NCBI RefSeq assembly: GCF_001414055.1
Contig: NZ_CP013003.1
Coordinates: 29,085 to 93,084 of the forward strand
DNA from: Caulobacter henricii
GTDB lineage: Bacteria; Pseudomonadota; Alphaproteobacteria; Caulobacterales; Caulobacteraceae
Reading direction: 5' to 3'
DNA length: 64,000 nucleotides
Below are positions 8,389-15,711 of this stretch, piece after piece. Under the pieces are notes generated by a model. It was not told where the DNA came from. It searched no databases and saw only the letters and a list, made by a program, of their open reading frames with translations. The position numbers were made by a program, and so were the translations under genes. How positions within the stretch are numbered: position 1 is the stretch's first letter; each line of letters begins with the position of its first letter.

Positions 8389-9144
8389 CTACCATATCTC
8401 GCGCGGGGAGTCCTCATTTCCGGCAGCCTCTTCAAGAGCTTGCACCGTCGGATCTCCCCACAATTCTCCGTGAAGCCGGTCGCGCATGGCCGAGACCGCG
8501 GCGAAACGATCGCCGAAGTCCTCGGCGAACTGCAGACCGCCGAACTGGGCGTTGGCCAGGTGGTAGGCGTCGAGCACACCGATCGCGGTGTTGATGATGC
8601 TCCATAGGCCGACATTGACTAGAACCGGATCGTCAGCGTCGAAGAAGGTGTTATTGCCCTGAGCGCCCCTGCGAAAGATCAGTTGAGCGCCGCGCAGCGA
8701 GGCGTGGGCCTCAGTCATGTTGATGATCTTTTTGGCCTGCCGGAAAGCCTCGGCGTGCTCGCCCATCGAGCGGTCGAAAAAAGCATAGGTCTTCTCCTTC
8801 ACCTTCGTCTCACTCACCACCAGCTCCTCGTCGGTTTCCCGCACGACGTGGTCCCGCTGGTGGGCCAGGAAATAACAGGCCCGCTGGGCGCTCTCGGTGA
8901 CTTGACGCAGGTTCATCGAGCCCTGGACCCGATGGCGGCGCACGAAGGACAGGGCGGCCAGGATCATGTGCTTACAGACCACGGCGTGCATGGCGGCGAA
9001 CAGCGCCCTGTTCTCGTCGATCCGGGCCAGCGCGGTCGCCATCAGGCCGCAGCTTTCCATCGCTGTGGCCAGATAAGGCCCGTAAAGATCGCGCGACTGC
9101 TCGGTTAGTTCGGCTTCCCGGGCGAGCAATTCGGCTATGGTCAC
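8389..9144 (-). CDS. Hypothetical soluble protein
   Basis: About 251 residues from a GTG at 9144, chosen because GGAG lies 11 bases upstream; the frame is open to 9222 but without a ribosome site. The sequence is helical (IAELLAREAELTEQSRDLYG, then a long helix with KVKEKTYAFFDRSMGEHAEAFRQAKKIINM). I do not recognise a family. It lies 33 bases upstream of the Prim-Pol gene on the same strand, so they are probably co-transcribed. Confidence 0.65.
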   Translation of the reverse strand: MTIAELLAREAELTEQSRDLYGPYLATAMESCGLMATALARIDENRALFAAMHAVVCKHMILAALSFVRRHRVQGSMNLRQVTESAQRACYFLAHQRDHVVRETDEELVVSETKVKEKTYAFFDRSMGEHAEAFRQAKKIINMTEAHASLRGAQLIFRRGAQGNNTFFDADDPVLVNVGLWSIINTAIGVLDAYHLANAQFGGLQFAEDFGDRFAAVSAMRDRLHGELWGDPTVQALEEAAGNEDSPREIW

Positions 9145-9522
9145 GATGCAAGAATCTCCGTCGAACGCATCTGATCCCGCCGACAAGTTTAGACAACTGC
9201 GGCGGCTTGGCGAGCGCCTCAAACCTTGAGGCCGCCGCGACGGGCATCGCCGTCATTACCCAGAGCAGACCTTCCCATGGTCGAACAGGAGTCATGTTCC
9301 CCGGTCGCGGGATCAGCGTGGTGGTGTCTCGGCCACCACCAGGAGGCGGATCTTCCCAACGTCGCCTAAGAGCCAGATTTTCCCGTTCCGACCAGCCTGA
9401 CCCCTACGCTGCGGCGTCCTCGGCCTTCCGCCAACCCTTTCGGCCCACGGGCTTAAGCCAGCGACAGGATCCGACTCAACGGCCCTGCTACGGCCAACGG
9501 ATCAAGTCGTCGCCCGAGAGCA
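9145..9522 (+). other. Intergenic region between divergent genes
   Basis: No supported gene. A 126-codon frame crosses it but is Arg/Pro/Ser-rich, lacks a ribosome site and overlaps the abiEi promoter. The region should hold the leftward promoter for the gene at 8389-9144, but I could not identify convincing -35/-10 boxes. Confidence 0.5.
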
Positions 9523-9523
9523 T

Positions 9524-9577
9524 TTTGCATGGATTTTTAATGACATTCCTTGCAAACTGGCTGCGGAAGCCTAGATT
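9524..9577 (+). promoter_or_regulatory. abiE promoter with inverted repeat
   Basis: TTGCAA (9550-9555) and TAGATT (9572-9577) with a 16-base spacer lie just before the abiEi ATG at 9584, giving almost no leader. TTTGCA (9524-9529) and TGCAAA (9551-9556) form an inverted repeat overlapping the -35 box. AbiEi proteins are known to repress their own promoter through inverted repeats, which fits. Confidence 0.55.
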
Positions 9578-9583
9578 GGAGCC

Positions 9584-10180
9584 ATGAGCAAGTTCGACCA
9601 GTTCAAGGCCAAGCTCCGCCCCGGGCAGACCTACCGCCGGGCGGAACTGGCTCAATGGTCGACGGCGGTCGATCGCCACCTCAAGGAGGCCCTGCAAGCC
9701 GGCGCGCTGACCAAGCTGGCCGGCGGGCTCTATTACGCGCCCAAAGAGACCGCCTTCGGCAAGGCGCCGCCGCAGGATGACACCCTCGTCGCCACCTTCC
9801 TGAAAGGCGGCCCGTTCCTGCTGGCCTCGCCCAACGCCTATAACGCGCTGGGCGTCGGCACGACACAGCTGCACAACAAGACCGTGGTCTATAACCACAA
9901 GCGCCACGGCAAGTTCGCCCTGGGCGGCCGCACCTATGATTTCCGCATGAAACCCGCCTTCCCCAAGAAACTCAGCCGAGAGTTCCTGTTGGTCGATCTG
10001 GTCAGTAATCTCGACCAGCTAGGCGAAGACCCCCGGGAGGTCCTGGAGCGGGTCAAGGATCGCCTGTCCTCAAGCGACACGGCGCGCCTGACGAAGGCCG
10101 CCCAGACCTATGGCTCCGAACGGGCCAAGAAATTCTTCGCTCGGGCCCTCGCCGAGGTCGGAGTCCAGGATGCCGCCTGA
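9584..10180 (+). CDS. abiEi: AbiEi-type antitoxin (DUF6088-like)
   Basis: A 198-residue protein with an N-terminal winged-helix region (residues ~15-55, RRAELAQWSTAVDRHLKEAL, then TKLAGGLYYAPK). The C-terminal antitoxin-type domain contains DDTLVATFLKGGPFLLASPN, YNALGVGTTQLHNKTVVYN and RREFLLVDLVSNL-like segments. It is the antitoxin and autorepressor of type IV toxin-antitoxin AbiE, where it acts without binding the toxin directly. Its stop overlaps the start of the toxin gene by 11 bases. It has its own promoter with an inverted repeat. The pair is a defence and plasmid-maintenance module. Confidence 0.85.
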   Translation: MSKFDQFKAKLRPGQTYRRAELAQWSTAVDRHLKEALQAGALTKLAGGLYYAPKETAFGKAPPQDDTLVATFLKGGPFLLASPNAYNALGVGTTQLHNKTVVYNHKRHGKFALGGRTYDFRMKPAFPKKLSREFLLVDLVSNLDQLGEDPREVLERVKDRLSSSDTARLTKAAQTYGSERAKKFFARALAEVGVQDAA

Positions 10181-11117
10181 TTTCCTGCACAACCATCGCC
10201 AGTTCGGCGACCTGATCCGCATCGTCGGCGCCAACGAGAAGATCGAGCCGGCCCTGGTCGAGAAGGACTACTGGATCATGCAGAGCCTCTACGGCCTGCA
10301 GCAGCTGGGCCTCGCCTTCGAGCTGAAGGGCGGCACTTCCCTCTCCAAAGGCTACGGCCTCATCAACCGGTTCTCCGAGGATATCGACATCCGCATCGAG
10401 CCGCCGGCCAATCCGCCGGTGATGACCGGCCGCAACCACGACAAGCCTTCGCACGTCGAGGGCCGCAAGGCCTTCTACGACCGCCTGGCCCAAACCATCG
10501 TGATCAACGGGATCACCGCCGTCGAACGGGACAAGGCCTTCGATGACATCCGTCAATATCGCAGCGGCGGCATCCGGCTGGCCTATGCCAGCAAGAATGG
10601 GTCAGTCGAAGGCTTGAAGGACGGCATCCTGCTCGAAGTCGGATTTGACGACGTGACGCCCAATGAACCCCGGGACATCAGTTCCTGGGCCTATGACTAC
10701 GCCGCCAGCCGGGTCGAGATTCTCGACAACCGCGCCCGCGCCGTCGCCTGCTACCATCCCGGCCACACCCTCGTCGAAAAACTGCAGGCCATCTCGACCA
10801 AGTTCCGCCAGCAGCAGGAGACCGGTGTCTTCCCGCCCAACTTCATGCGCCACTATTACGACGTCTACTCGCTGCTCCGAGCCAAGGCAGTCCAGGACTT
10901 CATCGGCACGCCTGCCTACCTCGCCCACAAGGCCAAGCGCTTCCCGAAAGCCGACAATCCCGTCATCGCCCAGAACGAAGCCTTCGTCCTGGGCGACCAA
11001 GACACCCGGGCCAAGCTGCAAAAGGCCTACATCGCCTCAAACGCCCTCTACTACAGGTGCCAACCCGCCTTTGAGGACATCCTGATCGAGATCGCCAAGT
11101 GGGCGCCCAAGCTCTAG
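10170..11117 (+). CDS. abiEii: AbiEii-type nucleotidyltransferase toxin
   Basis: 315 residues from the ATG at 10170, which overlaps the antitoxin stop; the frame is open to 10110 but that start would sit far inside abiEi. The nucleotidyltransferase core is clear: the GGTSL motif at residues 54-58 and the metal-binding Asp71 and Asp73 in SEDIDI. Downstream motifs include LLEVGFDD (second carboxylate), HTLVEKLQAISTKF and HYYDVYSLL, all typical of the AbiEii/DUF1814 family. Relatives such as MenT transfer nucleotides to tRNA acceptor ends and arrest growth. No catalytic residue seems missing, so the module should be functional. Confidence 0.88.
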   Translation: MPPDFLHNHRQFGDLIRIVGANEKIEPALVEKDYWIMQSLYGLQQLGLAFELKGGTSLSKGYGLINRFSEDIDIRIEPPANPPVMTGRNHDKPSHVEGRKAFYDRLAQTIVINGITAVERDKAFDDIRQYRSGGIRLAYASKNGSVEGLKDGILLEVGFDDVTPNEPRDISSWAYDYAASRVEILDNRARAVACYHPGHTLVEKLQAISTKFRQQQETGVFPPNFMRHYYDVYSLLRAKAVQDFIGTPAYLAHKAKRFPKADNPVIAQNEAFVLGDQDTRAKLQKAYIASNALYYRCQPAFEDILIEIAKWAPKL

Positions 11118-11578
11118 GTCACGGGAGCCTCACCTGCCCCAGGGCGTGAAAATCTCGCAGCTAGGTCAGCGATGCGGAGCCCCAGCCTGTCGCCAAACTT
11201 CTTCTTGAGATCAGGCGGCCTCCACTCGACCGTCCAAGGACAATCCCGCTAGCAGATGGCCAGCGAAAATCCCTCTGCCAGAAGCCTCTGGATCGTGTTG
11301 TCGCAAACCTGGCCCAAGTGAAATCGCTTGAGCAGGTGCGGCGGTGGGCGCGTGAGGGTCTAAGGCGGACGATCGCCGGGGGAGAACCACCAGAAAAGCG
11401 CGGTCGCGAAGCGATCGCCTCGCTCCAGTTTTTCTACGGCGGCCGGTCCAGCAGATATAGAGCGGGTCAATAGGTCCAGCCCCGCCACGATCAAAAATTG
11501 CCCCGTCCAGCTTTCCGCCAGGCTCGGCGGTTCCTGGGATTCGCTGCCAGATCCGCTTGGCTCTCGCCGGAGAGCCAC
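11114..11578 (-). pseudogene. Decayed reading frame with internal stops
   Basis: Reading leftward in one frame there is a 72-codon open stretch from 11578, a TAG at 11362-11360, then ~53 codons beginning TLTRPPPHLLKRFHLGQV, another TAG, and RDCPWTVEWRPPDLKKKFGD followed by RLGLRIADLAARF. The last part has the cadence of a coding, zinc-ribbon-like domain (Cys, Trp, regular helix), but the frame is stopped twice and has no start. I read it as remains of one or two genes; the original function is not recognisable. It is convergent with abiEii and ends on it. Confidence 0.4.
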
Positions 11579-11792
11579 TTGCCGAGTTTCAGCTGCTGCA
11601 AGCGACTGAAGTGGAAAAATCGTAGGAACCGCTTGTGTGTTTTAAGTGTCGGGCTTGCCCGACGCCGTTTGGGGGATGCCGGGTTGGAGGACGCGGAGCG
11701 TCCGGGGCGAAGCTGCGTAGCAGCGTAGCGAGCCGGCGGGGGCGCAGCCCCCAAGAGGCGGTGTCTTGGGCGCGTTTTCGCGCCAAGTCTGC
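11579..11792 (+). other. GC-rich hairpin segment before the origin
   Basis: No gene supported. Short perfect hairpins occur in a row, including GGGGGCGCAGCCCCC and GGCGCG-TTTT-CGCGCC near 11730-11785. The segment borders the AT-rich part of the origin and may belong to it. Confidence 0.4.
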
Positions 11793-11880
11793 GTTAGAGA
11801 AGATTCTGTTAGATAAAGAAAGTTAGGCAGTTAAGGTTCAAAAATATGCGCTAAGTTACTGTTTTAACGCGGTTTAATGA
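11793..11880 (+). other. AT-rich segment, likely origin unwinding element
   Basis: This ~90-base stretch is strikingly A+T-rich against its GC-rich surroundings (for example TTCAAAAATATG, CTGTTTTAACG). It directly abuts the first iteron. Iteron plasmids open their origin at such an element. I did not find a perfect DnaA box. Confidence 0.5.
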
Positions 11881-11887
11881 GGTTGCC

Positions 11888-12357
11888 GGTTCCTGATACC
11901 ACGTGCCATAGTTCCTGTTACCACGTAAGCGGGTTCCTTAAACCACGTGCCAATAAGTTCCTGAAACCACGAAGAAAATGGTTCCTGATACCACGATGTG
12001 GACAGGTTCCTGAAACCACGTGCCGCTTACCTGCCTTTTTGGGGCTTCCCGGTTCCTAAAACCACGATGGGTGAGGGCCACGCGGCGGTTCCTGAAACCA
12101 CGACATAGCTTTTCTCGGTTCCTGAAACCAAGTGCAGGGCTACCCCGGTTCCTAAAACCACGACACCCCCAGGAACCCAGTTCCTAAAACCACGATAGCC
12201 ACCCAGCGGCCATTAGCGCCTCCTCTGCACCTCAAATCGACCCAGGACTCGCCGAATCGAACCGAATCGGCGCTTCATTCCAAGGTCGCCTATGTCTTCC
12301 GGTTCCTAAAACCACGAGACCCTATGATCGAGGCCGCGCGCGGTTCCTAATACCACG
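11888..12357 (+). repeat. 13-copy iteron array: replication origin
   Basis: Thirteen copies of a 16-bp direct repeat, consensus GGTTCCTRAAACCACG, start at 11888, 11910, 11932, 11956, 11980, 12005, 12051, 12087, 12117, 12147, 12179, 12301 and 12342. The first three are exactly 22 bases apart and the next three 24-25, i.e. two helical turns, so Rep would bind one DNA face. The copy at 12117 ends AAG instead of ACG. Each copy contains the imperfect dyad GGTT-N5-AACC. A 106-base gap (12195-12300) splits off the last two copies. The array lies immediately 3' of the rep gene, so this is very probably oriV plus copy-control sites. Confidence 0.9.
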
Positions 12358-12360
12358 TGC

Positions 12361-13386
12361 CTAGGTCGGCATGACGCAACGGCGGTCGCTGCAGGCCTTG
12401 GCGAACTCACCAGGCTGGTGCCCATCTTCGGCCCAACGGGCCCAGGCGCCATCGAAGGCCTTGGGATCGCGCTCAGCGTCAAGCCAGGCAGCCCGCGCGT
12501 CTTCGCGCCCGCGTTGGGCCGCGTCAGCCCCACGCCGCTCTCTGGCCGCCTCGACCACGAACGCCCGGTCAACGAAATGCACAGCCGGACTACCGTCGGC
12601 AGTTGTCGTCTCGCGCATCGCGTAGCGAGGAAGCTCATCTGACCTGCACATCTCGCGGATCCGGAACGTGAACTTCTTCAGCGGCGACTCCGACCCCGTC
12701 TTTTCGAAAAGGGTCGTCATCTTGCAGACCCAGCCGGCCTTCTGATTGCCGGCATGCTTTCTTGCGACGCGGTAGATCGCGCGCTCGATGCCGCCGGTCA
12801 GCAAGAAGTACTCCCGATCCAGCGTCAGAATGTTGCCGCTCATAATGCCGTCCAGGAGCCAGTCAGGGATCCTGAGGGTCAGTGTCTTCAGCTGCTCGGG
12901 ATTATCTTCCGACTCCCCCTCGCCCTCGATGTCGCCCAGATAGTGGAACGCCGTATAGCGACGCTTGCCGGCCCTGATGTTGGTCTCCACTTCCGTGGTC
13001 CGCAGGCGCCGGATGGCGCGCAGCAGCTCGATATAGTCCTGACCGCTCGTCCCGCGTGCGATGCCCTTCAGCAGCTCATAGGGCGTCGTGTGGATGATCG
13101 GCCGGATGTCGTTTTCACGGTTGTCGCGCTGCTGCACGATCCGCGAGATGCACCAGATCAGGATGTCCGCATCCCAGATCGTCGCCATGCCATGCGTCGG
13201 GTTGGCGGACACCTTGATGTAGAGCTTGCCGTCCGGAGTGGTGTACTGGATCGGCTTGTTGCGCTTGCGCTTGGAGATCGAGAAGAACGGCCGCTCCATC
13301 ATCTCCGCGCTGTCCTTGGGCGCGTAGTCGATCAGGTCGTTGATGAAGAAGTCCCGCACCGGGTGCGGGTCGTTGCGCGTGCTCAT
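12361..13386 (-). CDS. repA: RPA-family plasmid replication initiator
   Basis: A 341-residue protein of the replication initiator protein A (RPA) family common on alphaproteobacterial plasmids. Typical segments: DFFINDLIDYAPKDSAEMME, RPFFSISKRKR, YIKVSANPTHGMATIWDADI, LIWCISRIVQQ, YELLKGIARGTSGQDYIEL, and TLTLRIPDWLLDGI. The C-terminal tail is Arg/Ala/Glu-rich. It should bind the iterons that begin just 3 bases beyond its stop and open the AT-rich region. Its ATG overlaps the stop of the small upstream gene (ATGA), which implies translational coupling. Confidence 0.92.
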   Translation of the reverse strand: MSTRNDPHPVRDFFINDLIDYAPKDSAEMMERPFFSISKRKRNKPIQYTTPDGKLYIKVSANPTHGMATIWDADILIWCISRIVQQRDNRENDIRPIIHTTPYELLKGIARGTSGQDYIELLRAIRRLRTTEVETNIRAGKRRYTAFHYLGDIEGEGESEDNPEQLKTLTLRIPDWLLDGIMSGNILTLDREYFLLTGGIERAIYRVARKHAGNQKAGWVCKMTTLFEKTGSESPLKKFTFRIREMCRSDELPRYAMRETTTADGSPAVHFVDRAFVVEAARERRGADAAQRGREDARAAWLDAERDPKAFDGAWARWAEDGHQPGEFAKACSDRRCVMPT

Positions 13387-13610
13387 CGCTCACCCATCGG
13401 AGGCTTGCCCGCGGCGACGAAGAGAAGGTCCAGGCCTTCGCCAATCAGCGCCTGGACGGTGACGCCTCGCTCGACGGCGAGCATCTTCACGCGGCGCTGC
13501 ATCTCGGCGGAGAAGTAGCCGGCCACCATGCTCTTACCAAGGCGCGCCTTGGGCACGAAGCCTGAGAGCGAGCCCTCCTGTAGGGCGTCCGAAGCGGTTG
13601 GCCGCGCCAT
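13383..13610 (-). CDS. Small ribbon-helix-helix-like protein coupled to rep
   Basis: 75 residues from the ATG at 13610, which has GGGAGGTGAC directly upstream; longer starts in the frame lack a ribosome site. The centre (YFSAEMQRRVKMLAVERG, then VTVQALIGEGLDLLFVAAG) resembles an RHH or antitoxin-like DNA-binding fold. The coupled start of rep (ATGA overlap) suggests a copy-control or repressor role, inferred. A 12-bp palindrome lies 33 bases upstream. Confidence 0.7.
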   Translation of the reverse strand: MARPTASDALQEGSLSGFVPKARLGKSMVAGYFSAEMQRRVKMLAVERGVTVQALIGEGLDLLFVAAGKPPMGER

Positions 13611-13642
13611 GTCACCTCCCAAGAATCGATCAGCTCGCCGTG

Positions 13643-13654
13643 TCCACATGTGGA
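13643..13654. promoter_or_regulatory. Palindrome upstream of the rep operon
   Basis: TCCACATGTGGA is a perfect 12-bp palindrome 33 bases before the start codon of the RHH-like gene. It is a candidate operator for that protein. I did not find clear promoter boxes on the leftward strand. Confidence 0.35.
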
Positions 13655-13824
13655 GTTTGGCGCGCCGAAGGAACGATGTCCACGGCAAACGGCAATATCG
13701 CCGACTTCGAAAAAAAGCCAATGGCTCTGCTTGCCTTCATCCGCAAACGCTACGCAAAGTGGAGTGGCCAGCTCTCGCGGCTCCATCTCCGATGGCGCTA
13801 CCAAGGGATTGTCGTGGCTTTTGA

Positions 13825-13850
13825 TGTCGCATTTTATAATAAATGCGACA
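13825..13850 (+). promoter_or_regulatory. 26-bp perfect dyad with embedded -10 box
   Basis: TGTCGCATTT and AAATGCGACA are perfect inverted arms around the consensus -10 hexamer TATAAT (13835-13840). A repressor bound here would sit on the -10. It is ~125 bases upstream of virB1 and likely controls the type IV secretion operon. No strong -35 is present: TTGTCG lies 20 bases upstream, so an activator may be needed. Confidence 0.6.
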
Positions 13851-13897
13851 TTTCAGAGAGTGCCGTATGTCGCGTCGTGTGCCAGAGCTGAAAACTG

Positions 13898-13923
13898 CAA
13901 TCTTGACGCTCCCGTCAAGATTG
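13898..13923. promoter_or_regulatory. 26-bp perfect inverted repeat upstream of virB1
   Basis: CAATCTTGACG and CGTCAAGATTG are perfect 11-bp arms with a 4-base centre (CTCC). It lies 48 bases downstream of the dyad that holds the -10 box and 52 bases before the virB1 start. It may be a second operator or a leader hairpin; there is no T-run, so it is not a standard terminator. Confidence 0.5.
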
Positions 13924-13975
13924 TGCGCCGATCTAGGCTGTTGGGCTACCGCGACCGCCCTCGTAGAGGCTCCCC

Positions 13976-14620
13976 ATGCCTGACCTGGCCGCGCTGTTTG
14001 ACCTCGCCCAGCGCTGCGCGCCGACCGTGGCTTCGGCGACGATGGTCAGCATCGTACAGGTCGAAAGCCGAGGAGACCCGTTGGCCATCAACGTCAACCG
14101 CGCGCCCGATCCCGCGCCGGCCAAGACTCGCGACCAGGCGATCGCCACGGCCGAGCGTCTGATCTCCCAAGGTCAGAATCTCGACCTCGGCTTGGCGCAG
14201 ATCAACAGCCGGAACCTGACGGCGCTGGGCCTCTCTGTACGTGACGCCTTCAGCCCCTGCCTCAATCTGGCGGCGGCCGCCAAATTGCTCCAGTCGAACT
14301 ATCTGGCCGCCTCCCGTCTGGCTCCGCAGCAACAAGCCTTGCGAATGGCGTTCTCGGCCTACAACACCGGCAACCATCGGCGCGGCTTTGCAAACGGCTA
14401 CGTCGCCAAGGTCGAGGCCGAGGCCGCCAAGCTGTCTCCAGGTTCTTACGGCGCTCTCGGCCAAGCCACATCGCCTCTACCGGCGGCTGTCCAGGAAGCG
14501 ATCGAGGTCGCCGCCGAAAACCTTCAACCCGAGGCGCAAGCGCCCGCCAAGCCATCCCTGGATGTCTTCGCGCGAACCGCCGGCCGCTCGATCATCGTCT
14601 TTGGCGGAGGCGGACAATGA
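13976..14620 (+). CDS. virB1: VirB1-like lytic transglycosylase
   Basis: A 214-residue VirB1-family protein that opens the peptidoglycan for assembly of the secretion channel. The catalytic Glu lies in SIVQVESRGDPLAIN (residues ~23-37). Also present are DLGLAQINSRNLTALGLS, the AFSPCLNLAAAAKLL block and the AFSAYNTGN motif, all standard for the SLT-like fold. I see no classical signal peptide; many plasmid VirB1 proteins are annotated without one. First gene of the operon, downstream of two large dyads. Its stop overlaps the next start. Confidence 0.9.
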   Translation: MPDLAALFDLAQRCAPTVASATMVSIVQVESRGDPLAINVNRAPDPAPAKTRDQAIATAERLISQGQNLDLGLAQINSRNLTALGLSVRDAFSPCLNLAAAAKLLQSNYLAASRLAPQQQALRMAFSAYNTGNHRRGFANGYVAKVEAEAAKLSPGSYGALGQATSPLPAAVQEAIEVAAENLQPEAQAPAKPSLDVFARTAGRSIIVFGGGGQ

Positions 14621-15000
14621 TCCTCCACGCCATCATCCGTAATGACCGCTGCCGTCCTCTCGACATATGTTGGGTTCCTCAGAAAGCTTGGGAACCCCGA
14701 ATGTCCGATCGGACGATCCGCGAACGACTTCTCACGAGCCTACGCCCGAGCGGCGGAGCAATCGTGGGCGTTCGGATCGTCGAGGCGAGTGACGCCACAT
14801 GGTCCATGTACGTCAAGCTTAGTTGGAAGGTCGGCGAACACTTGGTCGCCGTCTACCGCTCTGCTCAACCAAAGCGGTATAAGTCTTTATCCGCTGCGGT
14901 CGCCCATTGTCGCGCCGCCTATCAATACCGTGGCTCGATAATCCTCGAAACGGAGATACAGGAGCCCCTCCCCCATGATGAGCCCCCTAGCCATCACTAA
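14617..15000 (+). CDS. Hypothetical protein between virB1 and virB2
   Basis: Up to 127 residues from the ATG at 14617, which overlaps the virB1 stop (ATGA). A Met at residue 29 (MSDRTIRERLLTSL) is an alternative start. Middle segment: MYVKLSWKVGEHLVAVYRSA, then KRYKSLSAAVAHCRAAYQYRG. No family recognised and no signal peptide. Its 3' end overlaps virB2 by 26 bases, which is unusual for an operon gene and makes its reality less certain. Confidence 0.45.
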   Translation: MILHAIIRNDRCRPLDICWVPQKAWEPRMSDRTIRERLLTSLRPSGGAIVGVRIVEASDATWSMYVKLSWKVGEHLVAVYRSAQPKRYKSLSAAVAHCRAAYQYRGSIILETEIQEPLPHDEPPSHH

Positions 15001-15316
15001 GCCTGGCATTGCGCCGGCGACGCCTACGAACCAGCGTGCCGGCGCTGTCGCTTTGGCCGCGATTGTTTTGGCCTTTGGCCTTGTCGAGCCCGCCGCGGCT
15101 CAATCGGTCGGCGTCGAAACGCTTCTCCAGAACGTGGTCAACTTCTTCACCGGCAACACTACGCGGCTGCTTGCGATCCTGGCGGTGATCATCATGGGCA
15201 TCCTGGCGATGTTCGGCATCTTCGACTTCCGCAGGATGGCAATCGTCGTCGTTGGAATGGTCGTCGTATTTGGGGCCGCCCAGATCGTCAGCATGGTCAC
15301 GGGGAGCGGGGCCTAG
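14975..15316 (+). CDS. virB2: VirB2 major pilin
   Basis: A 113-residue preprotein. It has a long signal sequence with a hydrophobic core (VALAAIVLAFGLVEPAAAQ) and a likely cleavage after AAAQ near residue 43. Two hydrophobic helices follow in the mature part (TTRLLAILAVIIMGILAMFG and MAIVVVGMVVVFGAAQIV), the usual VirB2 topology. It forms the pilus subunit. The start may be either of two adjacent ATG codons. Confidence 0.9.
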   Translation: MMSPLAITKPGIAPATPTNQRAGAVALAAIVLAFGLVEPAAAQSVGVETLLQNVVNFFTGNTTRLLAILAVIIMGILAMFGIFDFRRMAIVVVGMVVVFGAAQIVSMVTGSGA

Positions 15317-15375
15317 GCCCCGCTTGCCCGGCGCGCCGCCTTTGGGGGGCAGGCGCGCACCGAGCGGTCACGCTC

Positions 15376-15711
15376 ATGCAGGACGAACACATCACAGAAG
15401 ACACGCTGTTCCTGGCCTGCACGCGGCCGGCGATGGTGCTGGGCGTACCGGTCGAAGCCATGGCGCTCAATGTTATGCTGAGCGGCACGATCTTCTTGGC
15501 CGCCAACAATCTGGCTTACCTGTCGGTGGGCGTCGCGCTGCACTTTCTGTTCCGCGCCGTGGTCAAGCACGACCACAACGCCTTTCGTGTCCTTCTCATG
15601 TGGCTCGAAACCAAGGGCCGGGCCCGAAATCGCGCCTGGTGGGGCGGCAGTTCGCACTCGCCCCTTCCTGTCGTGCGCCACTACTCCGGCAAGGATTTCC
15701 CCAATGGCTAG
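15376..15711 (+). CDS. virB3: VirB3 inner-membrane protein
   Basis: A 111-residue VirB3-family protein. The conserved TLFLACTRPAMVLGVP opening and two membrane segments (residues ~27-46 and ~48-63) are followed by the HDHNAFRVLLMWL-type amphipathic tail. It works with VirB4 in pilus assembly. The virB4 start codon overlaps its last codons. Confidence 0.88.
   Translation: MQDEHITEDTLFLACTRPAMVLGVPVEAMALNVMLSGTIFLAANNLAYLSVGVALHFLFRAVVKHDHNAFRVLLMWLETKGRARNRAWWGGSSHSPLPVVRHYSGKDFPNG

Noticed and set aside
9207..9587. 126-codon rightward frame before abiEi
   Set aside because: It overlaps the abiE promoter and start, and is low-complexity without a ribosome site.
11888..12357. CRISPR array
   Set aside because: Repeats are only 16 bp, vary in sequence, spacing is short and irregular, and no cas genes are present; the adjacent RPA gene makes them iterons.
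13676..13891. Rightward frame (MSTANGNIADFEKKP...) upstream of virB1
   Set aside because: It has a weak AAGGAA site but runs through the operator dyad with the embedded TATAAT and has no family; operator use is the better reading.
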